Notes: generated from the letters alone by a model not told the origin. Counted from the stretch's first letter, positions 1 to 9,426 are shown. The stretch is DNA of 64,000 nt from Nitrospira sp. BO4 (GCA_030144965.1 JAMPUU010000007.1:1-64000); one strand, 5' to 3'. Numbers and translations: made by a program.

Positions 1-1
1 C

Positions 2-94
2 GGCGTAAACCCGGTGAGGACTCGCTGTCTGTCAGATGAAGTCTTGAGTTGTACAATTAATGCTATGGAGGAGCTGGATGGACCTCCAGAATAG
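2..94 (+). CDS. 3' end of an upstream gene (partial)
   Basis: An open frame enters from the window edge and stops with TAG at 92-94, giving about 30 residues. The stop lies 3 nt before the GTG of the next gene, the tight spacing expected of an operon. The fragment is too short to assign a family, and it may be a chance open frame. Confidence 0.3.
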   Translation, partial: GVNPVRTRCLSDEVLSCTINAMEELDGPPE

Positions 95-97
95 GTT

Positions 98-1438
98 GTG
101 GCAGCGATGCTAATAAGAGATGGTTTACGTCCTCATCTTTGGCAACTTTACCCAAAGCGTGACTTTAGGCTTCTTATTGATCCCACCTGCCTGAACCTGC
201 TTTCCACTTCCAACCAATCGCAGATTCTCCAATTCATTGTTGACCTAAGACTGCTCAGCCCATCAATACACATTCAATTGCTGACGCTGGAGAAACTAGG
301 TTTGCAAGAACCTTTATTTGAGGTTGTGTCCGAGAACCTTCCGTCAGATGCGTATATGCCTACCCGCCTTGATGAAGGCGACCCAAGGAAAGAGTTGCTA
401 AACGATAGCCCCTCTGCAATCCGTGAGAGGGCACTGTGCGCATTGGCAATTCACGAAAAGGTCGATGGGTTAGTGACCATTTCTGGGGCTTTGCTTGATG
501 CGCGTTATGCGCTCGCAAGCGATCTGATCAACATTGTTCCACTCGATGAACTCGCAGACTTTGTAGAAGTTTGTGCACATGGCCATAATGTGTTCTGGTC
601 TGTTTCGCACTCATCTTCCCTGTATCAAGACGTGTATTACATCTTGGCCCATCATAAGTGTCAAAGACTCGTGAGATGGTGGGGTGCCGGTGAGAAAGAA
701 AGCCTTACAGAGGAGGGGCGACAACAACTTCGGAGCCTCCTTTTCAATCGATACCCGTTTATTCTGTACGCCAGGGATATGGTGAAATTTTATCGACTTC
801 AGCGAGACGACTCGAGACGACACGGAGACTCTCAATTTGGTTTTGGACTCTCCTATCACCTTAATCAGTTCTATTTGCTGCTATGGGGGATGTTGGATCA
901 ACTATCCCTGCTGGCCAATCATTCCCTTAGCCTTGGCCTAGACCAGAAGCAGTGTGGAATTAACAGGCCAAAATTCCTGAAGGCGTTGGAGGAACAGAGA
1001 CCGAATCTTAGAAAGTTTCTCCTGATGCCAGTCGTCCATGATTGGATCGGCATCATGAGCGACTTCAGGCATGCTGCAGCCCATGAAGTTATTCCAATGC
1101 CAACGGAATTGGTAGTTGATACGGAGGACTCTAAAAAGACTAAAGAAGAAATTTTAAAAATATTGGAGATGGAAGATCCCGATATCGAAATATTTAGGAA
1201 AAGTACTTTGAATGCTGAGGGTAAAGCCTGGTTTGAGGAACACACTGTGTCCCAATGGCGCGACTCGAAGAGGGAACGTTTAGCTGACCACATGGTCTAT
1301 CTCAAGAATAAGCAAGGCCACTATTTTAGAAGCCCAGTGGTTAGCATCGACCATGACCTTACTATGCTTACCGGAATTATGGATGCATTCTTGGTATGTA
1401 TGTTTCAAAAACACAAAGCACTGCAGTCTCCCACATAG
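98..1438 (+). CDS. HEPN-like protein of unknown function
   Basis: This 446-residue protein starts at GTG 98; an ATG at 107 is an alternative, and a stop at 92-94 excludes anything further upstream. I do not recognise the full-length family. The visible clue is RHAAAH at about residues 324-329, an R-x4-H motif like the catalytic motif of HEPN ribonucleases, within a predicted helical stretch (about 250-330). No signal peptide or membrane segment is seen. It ends 15 nt before the ApeA-like gene, so the two are probably co-transcribed. Base composition is more AT-rich than the element starting near 5.1 kb. A role in phage defence is inferred from the motif and the neighbour; a non-catalytic partner is an alternative. 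Confidence 0.7.
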   Translation: MAAMLIRDGLRPHLWQLYPKRDFRLLIDPTCLNLLSTSNQSQILQFIVDLRLLSPSIHIQLLTLEKLGLQEPLFEVVSENLPSDAYMPTRLDEGDPRKELLNDSPSAIRERALCALAIHEKVDGLVTISGALLDARYALASDLINIVPLDELADFVEVCAHGHNVFWSVSHSSSLYQDVYYILAHHKCQRLVRWWGAGEKESLTEEGRQQLRSLLFNRYPFILYARDMVKFYRLQRDDSRRHGDSQFGFGLSYHLNQFYLLLWGMLDQLSLLANHSLSLGLDQKQCGINRPKFLKALEEQRPNLRKFLLMPVVHDWIGIMSDFRHAAAHEVIPMPTELVVDTEDSKKTKEEILKILEMEDPDIEIFRKSTLNAEGKAWFEEHTVSQWRDSKRERLADHMVYLKNKQGHYFRSPVVSIDHDLTMLTGIMDAFLVCMFQKHKALQSPT

Positions 1439-1453
1439 AATCAAGGGTATTTT

Positions 1454-2836
1454 ATGCGACTTGCTGAGCCAATAAGCGAATCTGGATACTTCTGGCTGCC
1501 AGAAGATCCTGATACCAAGTGGCCAGGAACATTACACATCTCCGACCGTGGAGAAATGAAGCTCGACGTTATTGGCCCCCTTGGGGAACCTCTTGATGTT
1601 TCACTCGGAAGTGGGCCACTAAAGCGAGTGGTGGGAATAATCAAGAGTTCAATGGTCACGCTAGATAATTGCTACAACATTCCGCGCACTATTCATTTCG
1701 GCGGGATTTCTCAATCGGTTATTAAAGCGCAATTCGCTTATATTGGAGTAGGCTACGAACCCAATGAGGCTGTAACCTTCTCTAGGCTTGATTTTTCTGT
1801 AGAGGGACTAGATGAATGGCTCTCGATCACGGGGCTTAGAGTAGAGCATCATTGGGAGGCGCAAGGCGCCACAATACAATACGGCCCACCAACAGAAGTA
1901 CCAATCCAATTGCCCGGCAATATTGGTCTAGCATTTACTTTTGCATGGACACTGCCCAGCGGAGTTGAGGTTACTAAAGCCGAGGTAACTCAGAAAGCGT
2001 ATATTTCCCTTAGATCAAAGGACCCCAGGCCCATCGAGGATTTCCTATCTCTTGCGTTCAAGATAACCAATTTCCTTTGTTTCGCAATTGATAAGACGGT
2101 CTATGTAGATTCTGTAACCGCCTACTCCGATGAGTTGACCACAGAAATCGTGGAGGGGCAGAAGCGAAAAATTCCTGTCACAATTTATTATGAGGGCATT
2201 CTCCCTTCCGAAGTAAGGCCACGCATAAGTTGGCACGATATGCTGTTCCAATACAGACATGTCGCTCAAGAGCTTGAGAAAGTCATGACAAATTGGCTGG
2301 CTAATTACGAAATATCTGAGCCAGCGTTCAACTTATATTTTGCTTCACAATCCGGTGCGCACAGATATATCGATGGGAGCTTCCTATCTCTTGCGCAGGG
2401 CATTGAAACTCTACACAGACGAAACTCAGACAAAATACTCATGCCCGAAAGTGAATTCACCCAACTTGTCAATGTACTATTGAAAGCGTGTCCGAATGAT
2501 AAGCAGAAGTGGCTCAGTGGGAAGCTCACGTACGGGAATGAACTTTCATTGCGACATCGTTTGACTGATATGATAGACCCTTTCCAGCCTCTCTATGGTT
2601 CCTCAACGGAAGGAAAAGCCTTTATCTCAAAGGTCATTGATACAAGAAACTATCTGACTCACTATGACAAGAATCTTTCTGCGAAGGCGGCTACTGGGAC
2701 TGACCTCTGGAAGCTTTGCATGAAATTGGAAGTCCTCTTCCAACTGCACTTTCTGCGGCTAATGGGACTTGAAAATGAATACATTAAACATCTGGTTAAT
2801 CAGAACTACGCCATGAAGGAGAAGCTTAAGAACTAG
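1454..2836 (+). CDS. ApeA-like HEPN protein, probable abortive-infection nuclease
   Basis: This 460-residue protein resembles ApeA, an anti-phage protein thought to act as a HEPN RNase in the cytoplasm. The N-terminus has the ApeA N-terminal-domain look (a GYFWLP motif near residue 11, then an alternating beta pattern with G-L repeats). The C-terminal helical part carries RNYLTH at about residues 398-403, the R-x4-H HEPN active-site signature. The length fits the family. The start ATG follows AAGGG at a suitable distance. It lies 15 nt behind another gene with an R-x4-H motif, which suggests a two-gene defence operon. The assignment rests on pattern recognition; a profile search would settle it. 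Confidence 0.72.
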   Translation: MRLAEPISESGYFWLPEDPDTKWPGTLHISDRGEMKLDVIGPLGEPLDVSLGSGPLKRVVGIIKSSMVTLDNCYNIPRTIHFGGISQSVIKAQFAYIGVGYEPNEAVTFSRLDFSVEGLDEWLSITGLRVEHHWEAQGATIQYGPPTEVPIQLPGNIGLAFTFAWTLPSGVEVTKAEVTQKAYISLRSKDPRPIEDFLSLAFKITNFLCFAIDKTVYVDSVTAYSDELTTEIVEGQKRKIPVTIYYEGILPSEVRPRISWHDMLFQYRHVAQELEKVMTNWLANYEISEPAFNLYFASQSGAHRYIDGSFLSLAQGIETLHRRNSDKILMPESEFTQLVNVLLKACPNDKQKWLSGKLTYGNELSLRHRLTDMIDPFQPLYGSSTEGKAFISKVIDTRNYLTHYDKNLSAKAATGTDLWKLCMKLEVLFQLHFLRLMGLENEYIKHLVNQNYAMKEKLKN

Positions 2837-3427
2837 AGGCAGGGTGAGTAATTTGCGACTGTGCTCCTAAATAATCCTGGCAAGACTTTCGTAAAGAAAA
2901 AGCAATGAAAGCAAATGGCGGAACAATCAAGCATGTCGTAATTGCAGGCGGATACAAGAAAATCAGTTCAATAACGAACTTTGTAAGAATTTGCTGCTTG
3001 CCCCCTCTTGCTCAAGAAGACGTCCGCTAATCATCTGATTTTGGGACGGTGCTAATCGAATTCTTCAGTCACACGATTTCGAGAACTTACGGGAAGACAG
3101 GTGGGTAGGTGTTGTGGACACCGACACGCGTGTTCGATACCTGTTCTCCGACCCTCCCCAGCCGACTCAGGCACACTCCAGCCAAGCGTAGCGCGAAGCG
3201 AGCACCATCTCGAATGAACGGCCGCTTTCCGGTGCGGAGAGTGCCGTAGCGACTGTCGCAAAGTGGCCGTTTTGCGACTGTCGGAATCCGAATTGAAAAG
3301 TAGCCATTTGCACCACTGTCGATGATGGGATATTGTTCACGATCATTGAAGATGTGTTACGCGGATAGAAAATGACAGATCCGCTTCTTATATAGATCCG
3401 CCTAAACATTGTTAGCAGGACAGTGCG
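2837..3427. other. Intergenic region, no supported gene
   Basis: About 590 bp between the HEPN pair and the DUF3800 gene. Short open frames here have no ribosome binding site or recognisable product. The right end (3408-3414) reads TTGTTAGC just before the DUF3800 gene, which could be the recombined core of an integron cassette junction. No other structure stands out. Confidence 0.4.
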
Positions 3428-4447
3428 TTGAATATCTTCATCGACGAATCAGGGTCGTTTGTGAATGCTACGACGCCGGAGTCGTGGAACTCCATCGCAG
3501 CCTATCTAAGCCCGGAGAGCGATAGGAAGCGTCTGAGTGAAATCGTGGCAAGACTAAAGCGATCTGTCGGAGTGCCGACCAACGTCGAGGTCAAGCTAAA
3601 AAACATTAGTGAATCTCAATATTTTGAGTTCCTTGGTTGGATCGGGCAGCTTGACGGAGCGCTGTACGCAGTTGCAACCGATGCTGGATTGAATCAACAG
3701 AGAGAGATAGCGGAGCATCAGAGGGTTCAGGCAGAAAGGATCATTGAGCACAAAGACAAGATGCACCACCAGTTGGCACGTGAAGGATTACAGGCTCTAT
3801 CGGAGCAAGTGGCCGCTTTTGCACCACAACTCTATATCCAACTCAACTGCCAAGTTAACCTGATAGCAACCATCATCCTGAATGGGGTTCTCTACTTTGT
3901 CCAAAGGAGGCCGAAAAGCCTCGGCCGGTTTCGCTGGAGAATTGATCAAAAAAATTCAATTCAGACAGAATACGAAAAGGCGTTTGTCACAGTTACGCCT
4001 GCGTTTCTGCAAACCATTTCTCTCAGGAAACCGATGCCGATGCTGATTGGTGCTGACTACTCAGCATTCAGCCGATTTGATTACTCGGAAGAGGATCGCC
4101 CAACCTACTTAAGGGAGACATACGGTATAGGCATAAACTCGGACAAACCGGCTACAAACATTGGCATGTTGATGCGAGAGGATCTTGATTTCGTAGATTC
4201 CAAACATGACAAAGGAGTCCAAGTAGCAGACCTTCTTGCATCAGGTGTTCGGCGCTGTCTGAGGCAGCAGTTCGGGGATAATGAACTTGCGGCTCGCCTA
4301 CTGGGCCGTCTGATGGTGCAAAACTATCGAGACCATCCGCCAATCCAGTTCCTCGGCTTCTCTAGATCGGAAAATCGGGCGTCAGAAGGAGTGGTCCGTC
4401 TTTCGAGAATTATGGAGCGTAACAGTCGTGCGATGCTTGTCCGCTAA
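3428..4447 (+). CDS. DUF3800 domain protein
   Basis: This 339-residue protein begins with IFIDESGSF, the hallmark N-terminus of DUF3800, which has an RNase H-like fold with early acidic residues (D6, E7). Near the C-terminus (about residue 275) is an HDKGVQVADLLA stretch, matching the family's conserved QxADLL segment. The function is not established; members are common in defence islands and mobile elements. The start is TTG, the only start fitting the conserved N-terminus, with AGGA seven bases upstream. An attC-like site overlaps its stop codon, so it probably sits in a gene cassette. Confidence 0.8.
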   Translation: MNIFIDESGSFVNATTPESWNSIAAYLSPESDRKRLSEIVARLKRSVGVPTNVEVKLKNISESQYFEFLGWIGQLDGALYAVATDAGLNQQREIAEHQRVQAERIIEHKDKMHHQLAREGLQALSEQVAAFAPQLYIQLNCQVNLIATIILNGVLYFVQRRPKSLGRFRWRIDQKNSIQTEYEKAFVTVTPAFLQTISLRKPMPMLIGADYSAFSRFDYSEEDRPTYLRETYGIGINSDKPATNIGMLMREDLDFVDSKHDKGVQVADLLASGVRRCLRQQFGDNELAARLLGRLMVQNYRDHPPIQFLGFSRSENRASEGVVRLSRIMERNSRAMLVR

Positions 4448-4510
4448 CAATGCGTTGCAGGCGATGGCTGGCCCGCTACGCGTGCCAGCCGCACCTAAAA
4501 GGTGTTAATG
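4442..4510 (+). other. attC-like integron recombination site
   Basis: The site begins CGCTAACAATGCGTTGCAGG at the stop codon of the DUF3800 gene and ends AGGTGTTAATG, matching the R''...R' layout of attC sites. Between them is an inverted repeat, GGCTGGC (4466-4472) and GCCAGCC (4484-4490), around the loop CCGCTACGCGT; CGCTACGCG is common in attC loops. The 3' core is GTTAATG rather than GTTRRRY, so the site may be degenerate. No integrase gene is in the window. Confidence 0.55.
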
Positions 4511-5107
4511 CGACAGGGATCAGGACCGCTTTATGGCGCTGCGATCTCGGTGCCGAACTTCCGCACTTGGCCGTAGTGAGTCATTCAAACGGTGGCGCAA
4601 ACACCGCTAATGGCAATAGGGTCCCCTAATAGGACTCGAACTTGTCTTCTCCTGAACCGGATAACTAGGACAATCGAGAAATCTATCCAGGCACGACTTT
4701 CTTGCCAAGACTTCATCTGGCAGTCGAATCCTTGCCAAGAACGATGTTCTAAGACTTGTGCGCCCCCAAAAATATAGAAATTCTCCGAGTTGAGGTCGCA
4801 AACTTAAATCATGCCGGATGAGATTTCGGAAATGTTACAACTAAATAGCGAATTGGCAAGGATACAATTAACCGAGATGGCATGGATTCGGGGAAATTCT
4901 CGAATATGGCCCCGGACAGCGCTGGATCGTCCGGCTCCTTCGATTTCAACGTCCCACAGCAACAGCCAATACCCCATGGACACAACGAGAACTGTGTGTC
5001 ATCGACTCCGATGCGTATTCCGACGCCCCACCGCACACGTCAGTGGCCCGAGGCTATAGCCTGGCCTGGCTCACTCATCAGCCAAACCACACGATAATCC
5101 ACCCTTC
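4511..5107. other. Intergenic region at the left edge of the element
   Basis: About 600 bp without a supported gene. At 4615-4660 the minus strand has a TTCGAGTCC loop like a tRNA T-arm, but the flanking stem does not pair. It may be an eroded integration target or chance. Codon style and strand bias change just after this stretch, so an element boundary may lie here. Confidence 0.35.
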
Positions 5108-5134
5108 TTCTCCCCAGGAACCGACCGTAATACC
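5108..5134 (+). promoter_or_regulatory. Element motif, copy 1 (upstream of SNF2 gene)
   Basis: TTCTCCCCA, 9 nt, then CGTAATACC, ending 24 nt before the SNF2 helicase start. This is one of seven copies in front of element genes. It is probably a promoter or operator, but the spacing is too short for a normal -35/-10 pair. Confidence 0.6.
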
Positions 5135-5157
5135 GCTGAGGCATACATTGCCGATTT

Positions 5158-7485
5158 ATGGCACCATTTCACACAGAATCGAGCTCTCCCACCCTTTCTG
5201 TCCGCGACCTCTTGCCGCCTCGGCTCCAAGAGGAATGGGTCGTCGAACAGAACGGGCCGCTCGATCAGGTCATCGCTGCGAACGACTTGGGCACTAAGCA
5301 GATCTTTTGGCGCTGTTGGGCTGCGCCCACACATATCTGGCAAGCCACCATTTACGAACGCCAACACCGCCCGGACTGCCCCTATTGCACCATCGACACG
5401 CTCTCGCTCCCCCCGCCACCAGGATCTCTTGCCGCCCTCCATCCTGATCTCACTCCCTATTGGCATCCCACGGCAAATGCCCCCCTCACACCACGCGACC
5501 TTACGCCCTACAGCACACTGCTCATACGATGGACCTGTCCCAATAATCCCGCGCACAGTTGGCACGAATCCGTCACGGAATATGTCCAACATGCACTCGA
5601 AAGTCACCATTGCCCGGTTTGCGCGCTCGGATGGACCACCGACACCTTGCGACTCTTTCTAGAAACCCTCCAGCCCCATCTGAACGAACTCAACTCCTCT
5701 GAGCTCTTTCTCATTGCACAGCAAGCCGGCCTACTAGAAATGCAGGGCGACGCTGCAACCATTGTGCAAGGGGTGATCGACCAATCTATTCGTGCACATG
5801 ATCTCGCAAAATTCATCCACAACGGAGAATCCGCCAGACACCTCGCTCAACGTGCGAAGAATGGCGGCCTCTCCCGCAATGACGACGGACTACCTGAACT
5901 CCACACCGACGATCTCCTTGCCGCTTATCAGAACCCCCTTCTTCCGATTCGAGACGATCGTGCCATCAGCTATCTCATCGAATCCGCTGTGCAAAAACTT
6001 TGGCGGTTGGCCTTTGAAAATCCCGACCATACCCTCGCCTCACTCCACACCAGCCCTGACACACACTATGCCAGTAAAATCAAAGAACGCTTCCTTGAAG
6101 AATATTCCGCTGCCACGACCTTACCCATTCCCTCCAACTATAACTTCCAGATCGACGGGGTCCCCACCCCACCGAGTCTATTACAACGACTCCTCGCTGT
6201 TCGGCTAAGAGATCGTCGGCGATTTGGAATCTTCACAGGCACCGGCTCAGGAAAAACCATTGCGGCCTGCCTAGGCAGCCGCGTCATTCAGGCCCGTCTC
6301 ACCCTGATCCTTACGCCCTTCAATGTCGTCCCCATGTGGGCCGCCGTAATCAAAAACGCCTTTCCTGACGTTGAAATCTGCACAGGAACATTTACCCCCA
6401 CATGGAAACATCCGGAACGCCCGCGCTACCTACTCCTGCATTATGAATTGCTCCAACTCCCGCACTCTGAAACACAGATCCGGAAGTGTCTCGCCGACAA
6501 CCCCGACCTCGATTGTTGCGTGATCGACGAGCAACACCTTTCGAAAGTCCGAAATCCCAAACTACTTTCACTGCGACGGCAGCGACTCAATCTGCTCACA
6601 ACCTTAGCCTCGCAACAAAATCCTCATCTGGCCCTCACCGCGATGTCGGCCACCCCCATCCTCAATGAGCTCGAAGAAGCCAAGAGCACCCTCGAACTCA
6701 TCCGAGGCGAACCCCTGCCCCATTTAGACACCACTGCCTCCATTCCCAACGCCATGCGCATCCATCAAGAGATCACGCTGTCCGGATTCCGCTGGCTGCC
6801 GCGCTACGATATTCAATATCGCGAACACCTCATTGAGATCGACTGCACGAAGGACTTGGCCAGACTTCAAGCCCTCCCACGTTCAGCCGGCATTCTCCAA
6901 TTGGAGCAACAACTCTTTCATATTCGGCTCCCAGCACTCCTCAGTCTCTTGCAGCCCAAAACGATGATCTACACGAACTTGCTTGAGGGGATCTTGGAAC
7001 CACTCGCTCACGCCATTCGGACCGCGGGGTGGCGGGTCGGATTCTTTACCGGAGAACATAAAGACGGCGCCGACGATTTCCTCAACGACAACATCGATAT
7101 CCTGATCGTGTCTGACGTCGCCGCCGTCGGATACGACGGCTTTCAACGTGTCTGTCATCGACTGATCTGCCTCAATACCCCCTGGACCCATGCCATGTTT
7201 TCTCAGCTTCTGGGCAGGTTGTACCGTCCAGGCCAACCCCATCACACCGTCGATCTCTTCCTCCTGATAGCCCGCGCCACCGTCGAAGACCGCATCTGGT
7301 CATGGGATGAAGGAAAACGAACACGTATTCGGTTTAAACGATCTCTCGCCGACGCCACGATCGATGGTGTCATCCCGAGCGCTCCCCTCCAAAGCCCGCA
7401 ACAAACATACAAACACCTCATGAACTGGCTATCTCGGCTCGACGACCCCCATAAGCCACACCTCCTCCCCACCGCTGGACCGTAA
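5158..7485 (+). CDS. SNF2-type helicase with two N-terminal zinc ribbons
   Basis: This 775-residue protein is a superfamily 2 ATPase. The helicase core begins near residue 345, with Walker A GTGSGKT (about 361-367), a DEQH box (about 455-458), an SAT motif, and a C-terminal lobe with LLGRLYRPGQ (about 683-692), the Q-xx-GRxxRxGQ-type motif VI of SNF2/ERCC-like enzymes. Ahead of it are two zinc-ribbon modules (about 48-77 and 108-155), each with a W-x-C...H-x-W...CPxC pattern, probably for nucleic-acid binding. It presumably translocates on duplex DNA or displaces proteins. It is the first + strand gene of the element, with a copy of the dispersed motif 24 nt upstream and another overlapping its stop codon. 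The ribosome binding site is weak. Confidence 0.87.
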   Translation: MAPFHTESSSPTLSVRDLLPPRLQEEWVVEQNGPLDQVIAANDLGTKQIFWRCWAAPTHIWQATIYERQHRPDCPYCTIDTLSLPPPPGSLAALHPDLTPYWHPTANAPLTPRDLTPYSTLLIRWTCPNNPAHSWHESVTEYVQHALESHHCPVCALGWTTDTLRLFLETLQPHLNELNSSELFLIAQQAGLLEMQGDAATIVQGVIDQSIRAHDLAKFIHNGESARHLAQRAKNGGLSRNDDGLPELHTDDLLAAYQNPLLPIRDDRAISYLIESAVQKLWRLAFENPDHTLASLHTSPDTHYASKIKERFLEEYSAATTLPIPSNYNFQIDGVPTPPSLLQRLLAVRLRDRRRFGIFTGTGSGKTIAACLGSRVIQARLTLILTPFNVVPMWAAVIKNAFPDVEICTGTFTPTWKHPERPRYLLLHYELLQLPHSETQIRKCLADNPDLDCCVIDEQHLSKVRNPKLLSLRRQRLNLLTTLASQQNPHLALTAMSATPILNELEEAKSTLELIRGEPLPHLDTTASIPNAMRIHQEITLSGFRWLPRYDIQYREHLIEIDCTKDLARLQALPRSAGILQLEQQLFHIRLPALLSLLQPKTMIYTNLLEGILEPLAHAIRTAGWRVGFFTGEHKDGADDFLNDNIDILIVSDVAAVGYDGFQRVCHRLICLNTPWTHAMFSQLLGRLYRPGQPHHTVDLFLLIARATVEDRIWSWDEGKRTRIRFKRSLADATIDGVIPSAPLQSPQQTYKHLMNWLSRLDDPHKPHLLPTAGP

Positions 7486-7489
7486 TAGA
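7463..7489 (+). promoter_or_regulatory. Element motif, copy 2 (overlaps the SNF2 stop)
   Basis: TCCTCCCCA, 9 nt, CGTAATAGA. The shared core CTGGACCGTAATA is identical to copies at 13 kb, 15 kb and 36.8 kb. It lies inside the last codons of the helicase gene and 121 nt before the next start, so the coding sequence has been recruited to or constrained by the motif. Confidence 0.6.
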
Positions 7490-7609
7490 TCATGAGCAAT
7501 GATTCATCAGCCCCCGTGAATCAGAAGGGATACAGGGTATGGGGAAAATGAAGCTTTCCCACACGCAATACCACACATGTACCCAATCAACATCGAAAGG
7601 ACATAGACT

Positions 7610-8002
7610 ATGATACCCATTGCCCCACTTCACACATTCGCATCCCCCCTTGATCGCCCCTGGCTCGTCTATAGCAGTATCCTTACGGCCCTCCTCTTCG
7701 CCGCATCTATCATTTTTGATGTCGTAAGTACGCTTATGTTGGGAAACATGTGGTTGATTGCCTTCGCCTGTAGTCTCGGCATCACCCTTGTATCAATGTC
7801 CTTAGAGGACAAACAGGATCAGCAGCGTAGACAGCGATTTGAAATCGCCCTCATCACCGTTCCCCTCCCAACTCATATCGTAGCCTCAACGTCTGCAGAA
7901 CTTGACTCCCCAACCAAAGAACAGATTCGTTTGTATCTCAATAAATATCACCAAGGATGGAGTTTTGCTTTCAACAGTCAAGAGCTCACCCACTATGCGT
8001 AA
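7610..8002 (+). CDS. Small membrane protein, unknown
   Basis: This 130-residue protein has two predicted membrane segments (about residues 20-43 and 45-65) after a short N-terminus, followed by a charged KQDQQRR patch and a soluble C-terminal domain. AAAGGAC precedes the ATG. The two-helix N-terminal layout is loosely like VirB3/TraL proteins of conjugation systems, but no conserved motif supports that. The motif copy at 7463 is the likely promoter region. Confidence 0.7.
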   Translation: MIPIAPLHTFASPLDRPWLVYSSILTALLFAASIIFDVVSTLMLGNMWLIAFACSLGITLVSMSLEDKQDQQRRQRFEIALITVPLPTHIVASTSAELDSPTKEQIRLYLNKYHQGWSFAFNSQELTHYA

Positions 8003-8038
8003 AATATTCAACGAGCGCCAGACAAAGGACATCCAACC

Positions 8039-8275
8039 ATGCCACATCACGCCATGAATCCCCGGCACCGACGTCACGGATCCCCGTCCTTATATGATCC
8101 ACACTTAGATCGCCTCGCACATCTTTGGACCGCCCAGGACCGCACGAGAGTGATCGGCGCCCGAGCCCACGCACGAACACAACGTCATGCAACTCTCTGG
8201 CACACGATTCGACACGCTGTCCGCGCACACGACTCCCGATCTACAAACCAGAGCCCCCCACCATTGGCGGCTTAA
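8039..8275 (+). CDS. Small basic protein, unknown
   Basis: This 78-residue protein is rich in Arg and His, with no membrane segment. AAAGGACA precedes the ATG, and it follows the membrane protein by 36 nt. The composition suggests nucleic-acid binding, but no motif is recognisable. It ends in Leu-Ala-Ala, a tail shared in part by several element proteins. Confidence 0.6.
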   Translation: MPHHAMNPRHRRHGSPSLYDPHLDRLAHLWTAQDRTRVIGARAHARTQRHATLWHTIRHAVRAHDSRSTNQSPPPLAA

Positions 8276-8334
8276 CCTCATCCTCTCGATATTAGGAATC
8301 TGATCTCACTAACCCCACTTTTGCAGGTCACATC

Positions 8335-8703
8335 ATGCCACTCTCATCAACACCGTCACTGCCTCGACCGGATATCCACCCACACACCGGTCTCTCCCCC
8401 AAGGTCATCCTCGCCTATCTCGGCCGAGGAGCGGTCCTGACGACACGGCTCGTGCCATCACCGACTTCCCACACCATCGAAGTCGCCCTCCATGATGGGG
8501 TCCCAGCTCGCCCCAATCATTGGGAAGTCATCATTCCCTTGAACGTATTTCACGCACTGCAACTCCTCAACCTGATCGAACTCGATAGCGGAAATCTCGA
8601 TACACGCGAACAACACTTCCTCGCCGCATTTCGACTGCCACGCATCCCGGAGCACGCAACACCCACCCCAGACGTTCACACCGCTAACTCGACATCGGCC
8701 TAG
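8335..8703 (+). CDS. Hypothetical protein
   Basis: This 122-residue soluble protein has no recognised family. It follows the previous gene by 59 nt with a weak GCAGGT binding site and has the same codon style as its neighbours. The middle part alternates hydrophobic residues, compatible with a small alpha/beta fold, and the last 20 residues are Pro/Thr-rich and probably disordered. Confidence 0.6.
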   Translation: MPLSSTPSLPRPDIHPHTGLSPKVILAYLGRGAVLTTRLVPSPTSHTIEVALHDGVPARPNHWEVIIPLNVFHALQLLNLIELDSGNLDTREQHFLAAFRLPRIPEHATPTPDVHTANSTSA

Positions 8704-8880
8704 CCATCTGTAAGCCAGATATCTGCTCACTCGATCAATCTTTTGTGAATGGATGCTGGAATGTATCCCTGCCGGCGCCGAACGGTTTCACCATCGTCCG
8801 GGTTATCGCCTTCACCACGCGCTACGTCAGCTCTCGCTCTAAACCGTTCCCCCTCTCCACCAGCCATGAAGGAACACACG

Positions 8881-9426
8881 ATGAGACCCCAACCTCCAAT
8901 CCCTGAGATGCAGACCACGGAATACATGCGGATGATGGAACCTGAACAAGGCGGCGGACTCCTTCAACATGAAACCGATCCCTCACAGTGGATCCATCTC
9001 GCCTCCGCACGATTCGGTCCTGGCAGGCCCTGTTCGCACAACGAAAAGACTCGCTGGAATGGCGACTGCTACCGCTATGATATCTTTCGGCATACCCTCC
9101 ATGACTGGATCGGCTTGCGCTGGACCCATGGAGGAGGAACTGGATGGCTCGTCGAAAAAGACGTGACCAGGCGAGGCGAACACTCACTCCTACAGCACAT
9201 TGCGCAATTACCCAATGAACCGCGGCGCTGGGATTATTGCCATCTCATTGCCGAATCGCTCGACAAAACTGCTCGTGCGGCACGCCAACTGGAAGCGCTG
9301 CATTGGGAACACGCCATCCTGCAGAAACGCATCACGATTCGTCGCCGCAATAAACAACGCCGCGTGGACATTCTCTCGCCGATCGAACTCGCCCAACGTA
9401 CTACCAAACGTGGGCTCGCGGGATAA
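8881..9426 (+). CDS. Hypothetical protein
   Basis: This 181-residue protein starts at ATG 8881, chosen because GAAGGAA lies upstream; the frame extends to an ATG at 8749, but that stretch is low-complexity Ser/Pro and lacks a ribosome binding site. The protein is Trp/His-rich in the middle (WNGDCYRYD near 63-71), and its C-terminal third is helical and strongly basic (RRRNKQRR), which suggests contact with nucleic acid. No family is recognised. Confidence 0.6.
   Translation: MRPQPPIPEMQTTEYMRMMEPEQGGGLLQHETDPSQWIHLASARFGPGRPCSHNEKTRWNGDCYRYDIFRHTLHDWIGLRWTHGGGTGWLVEKDVTRRGEHSLLQHIAQLPNEPRRWDYCHLIAESLDKTARAARQLEALHWEHAILQKRITIRRRNKQRRVDILSPIELAQRTTKRGLAG

Noticed and set aside
3140-3170. Second TTCGA-type loop resembling a tRNA 3' end
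   Set aside because: No complementary 5' acceptor half or cloverleaf upstream.
4615-4660. tRNA-like T-arm on the minus strand (TTCGAGTCC loop)
   Set aside because: The flanking five-base stem does not pair and no anticodon arm or acceptor stem could be drawn; at most an eroded fragment.
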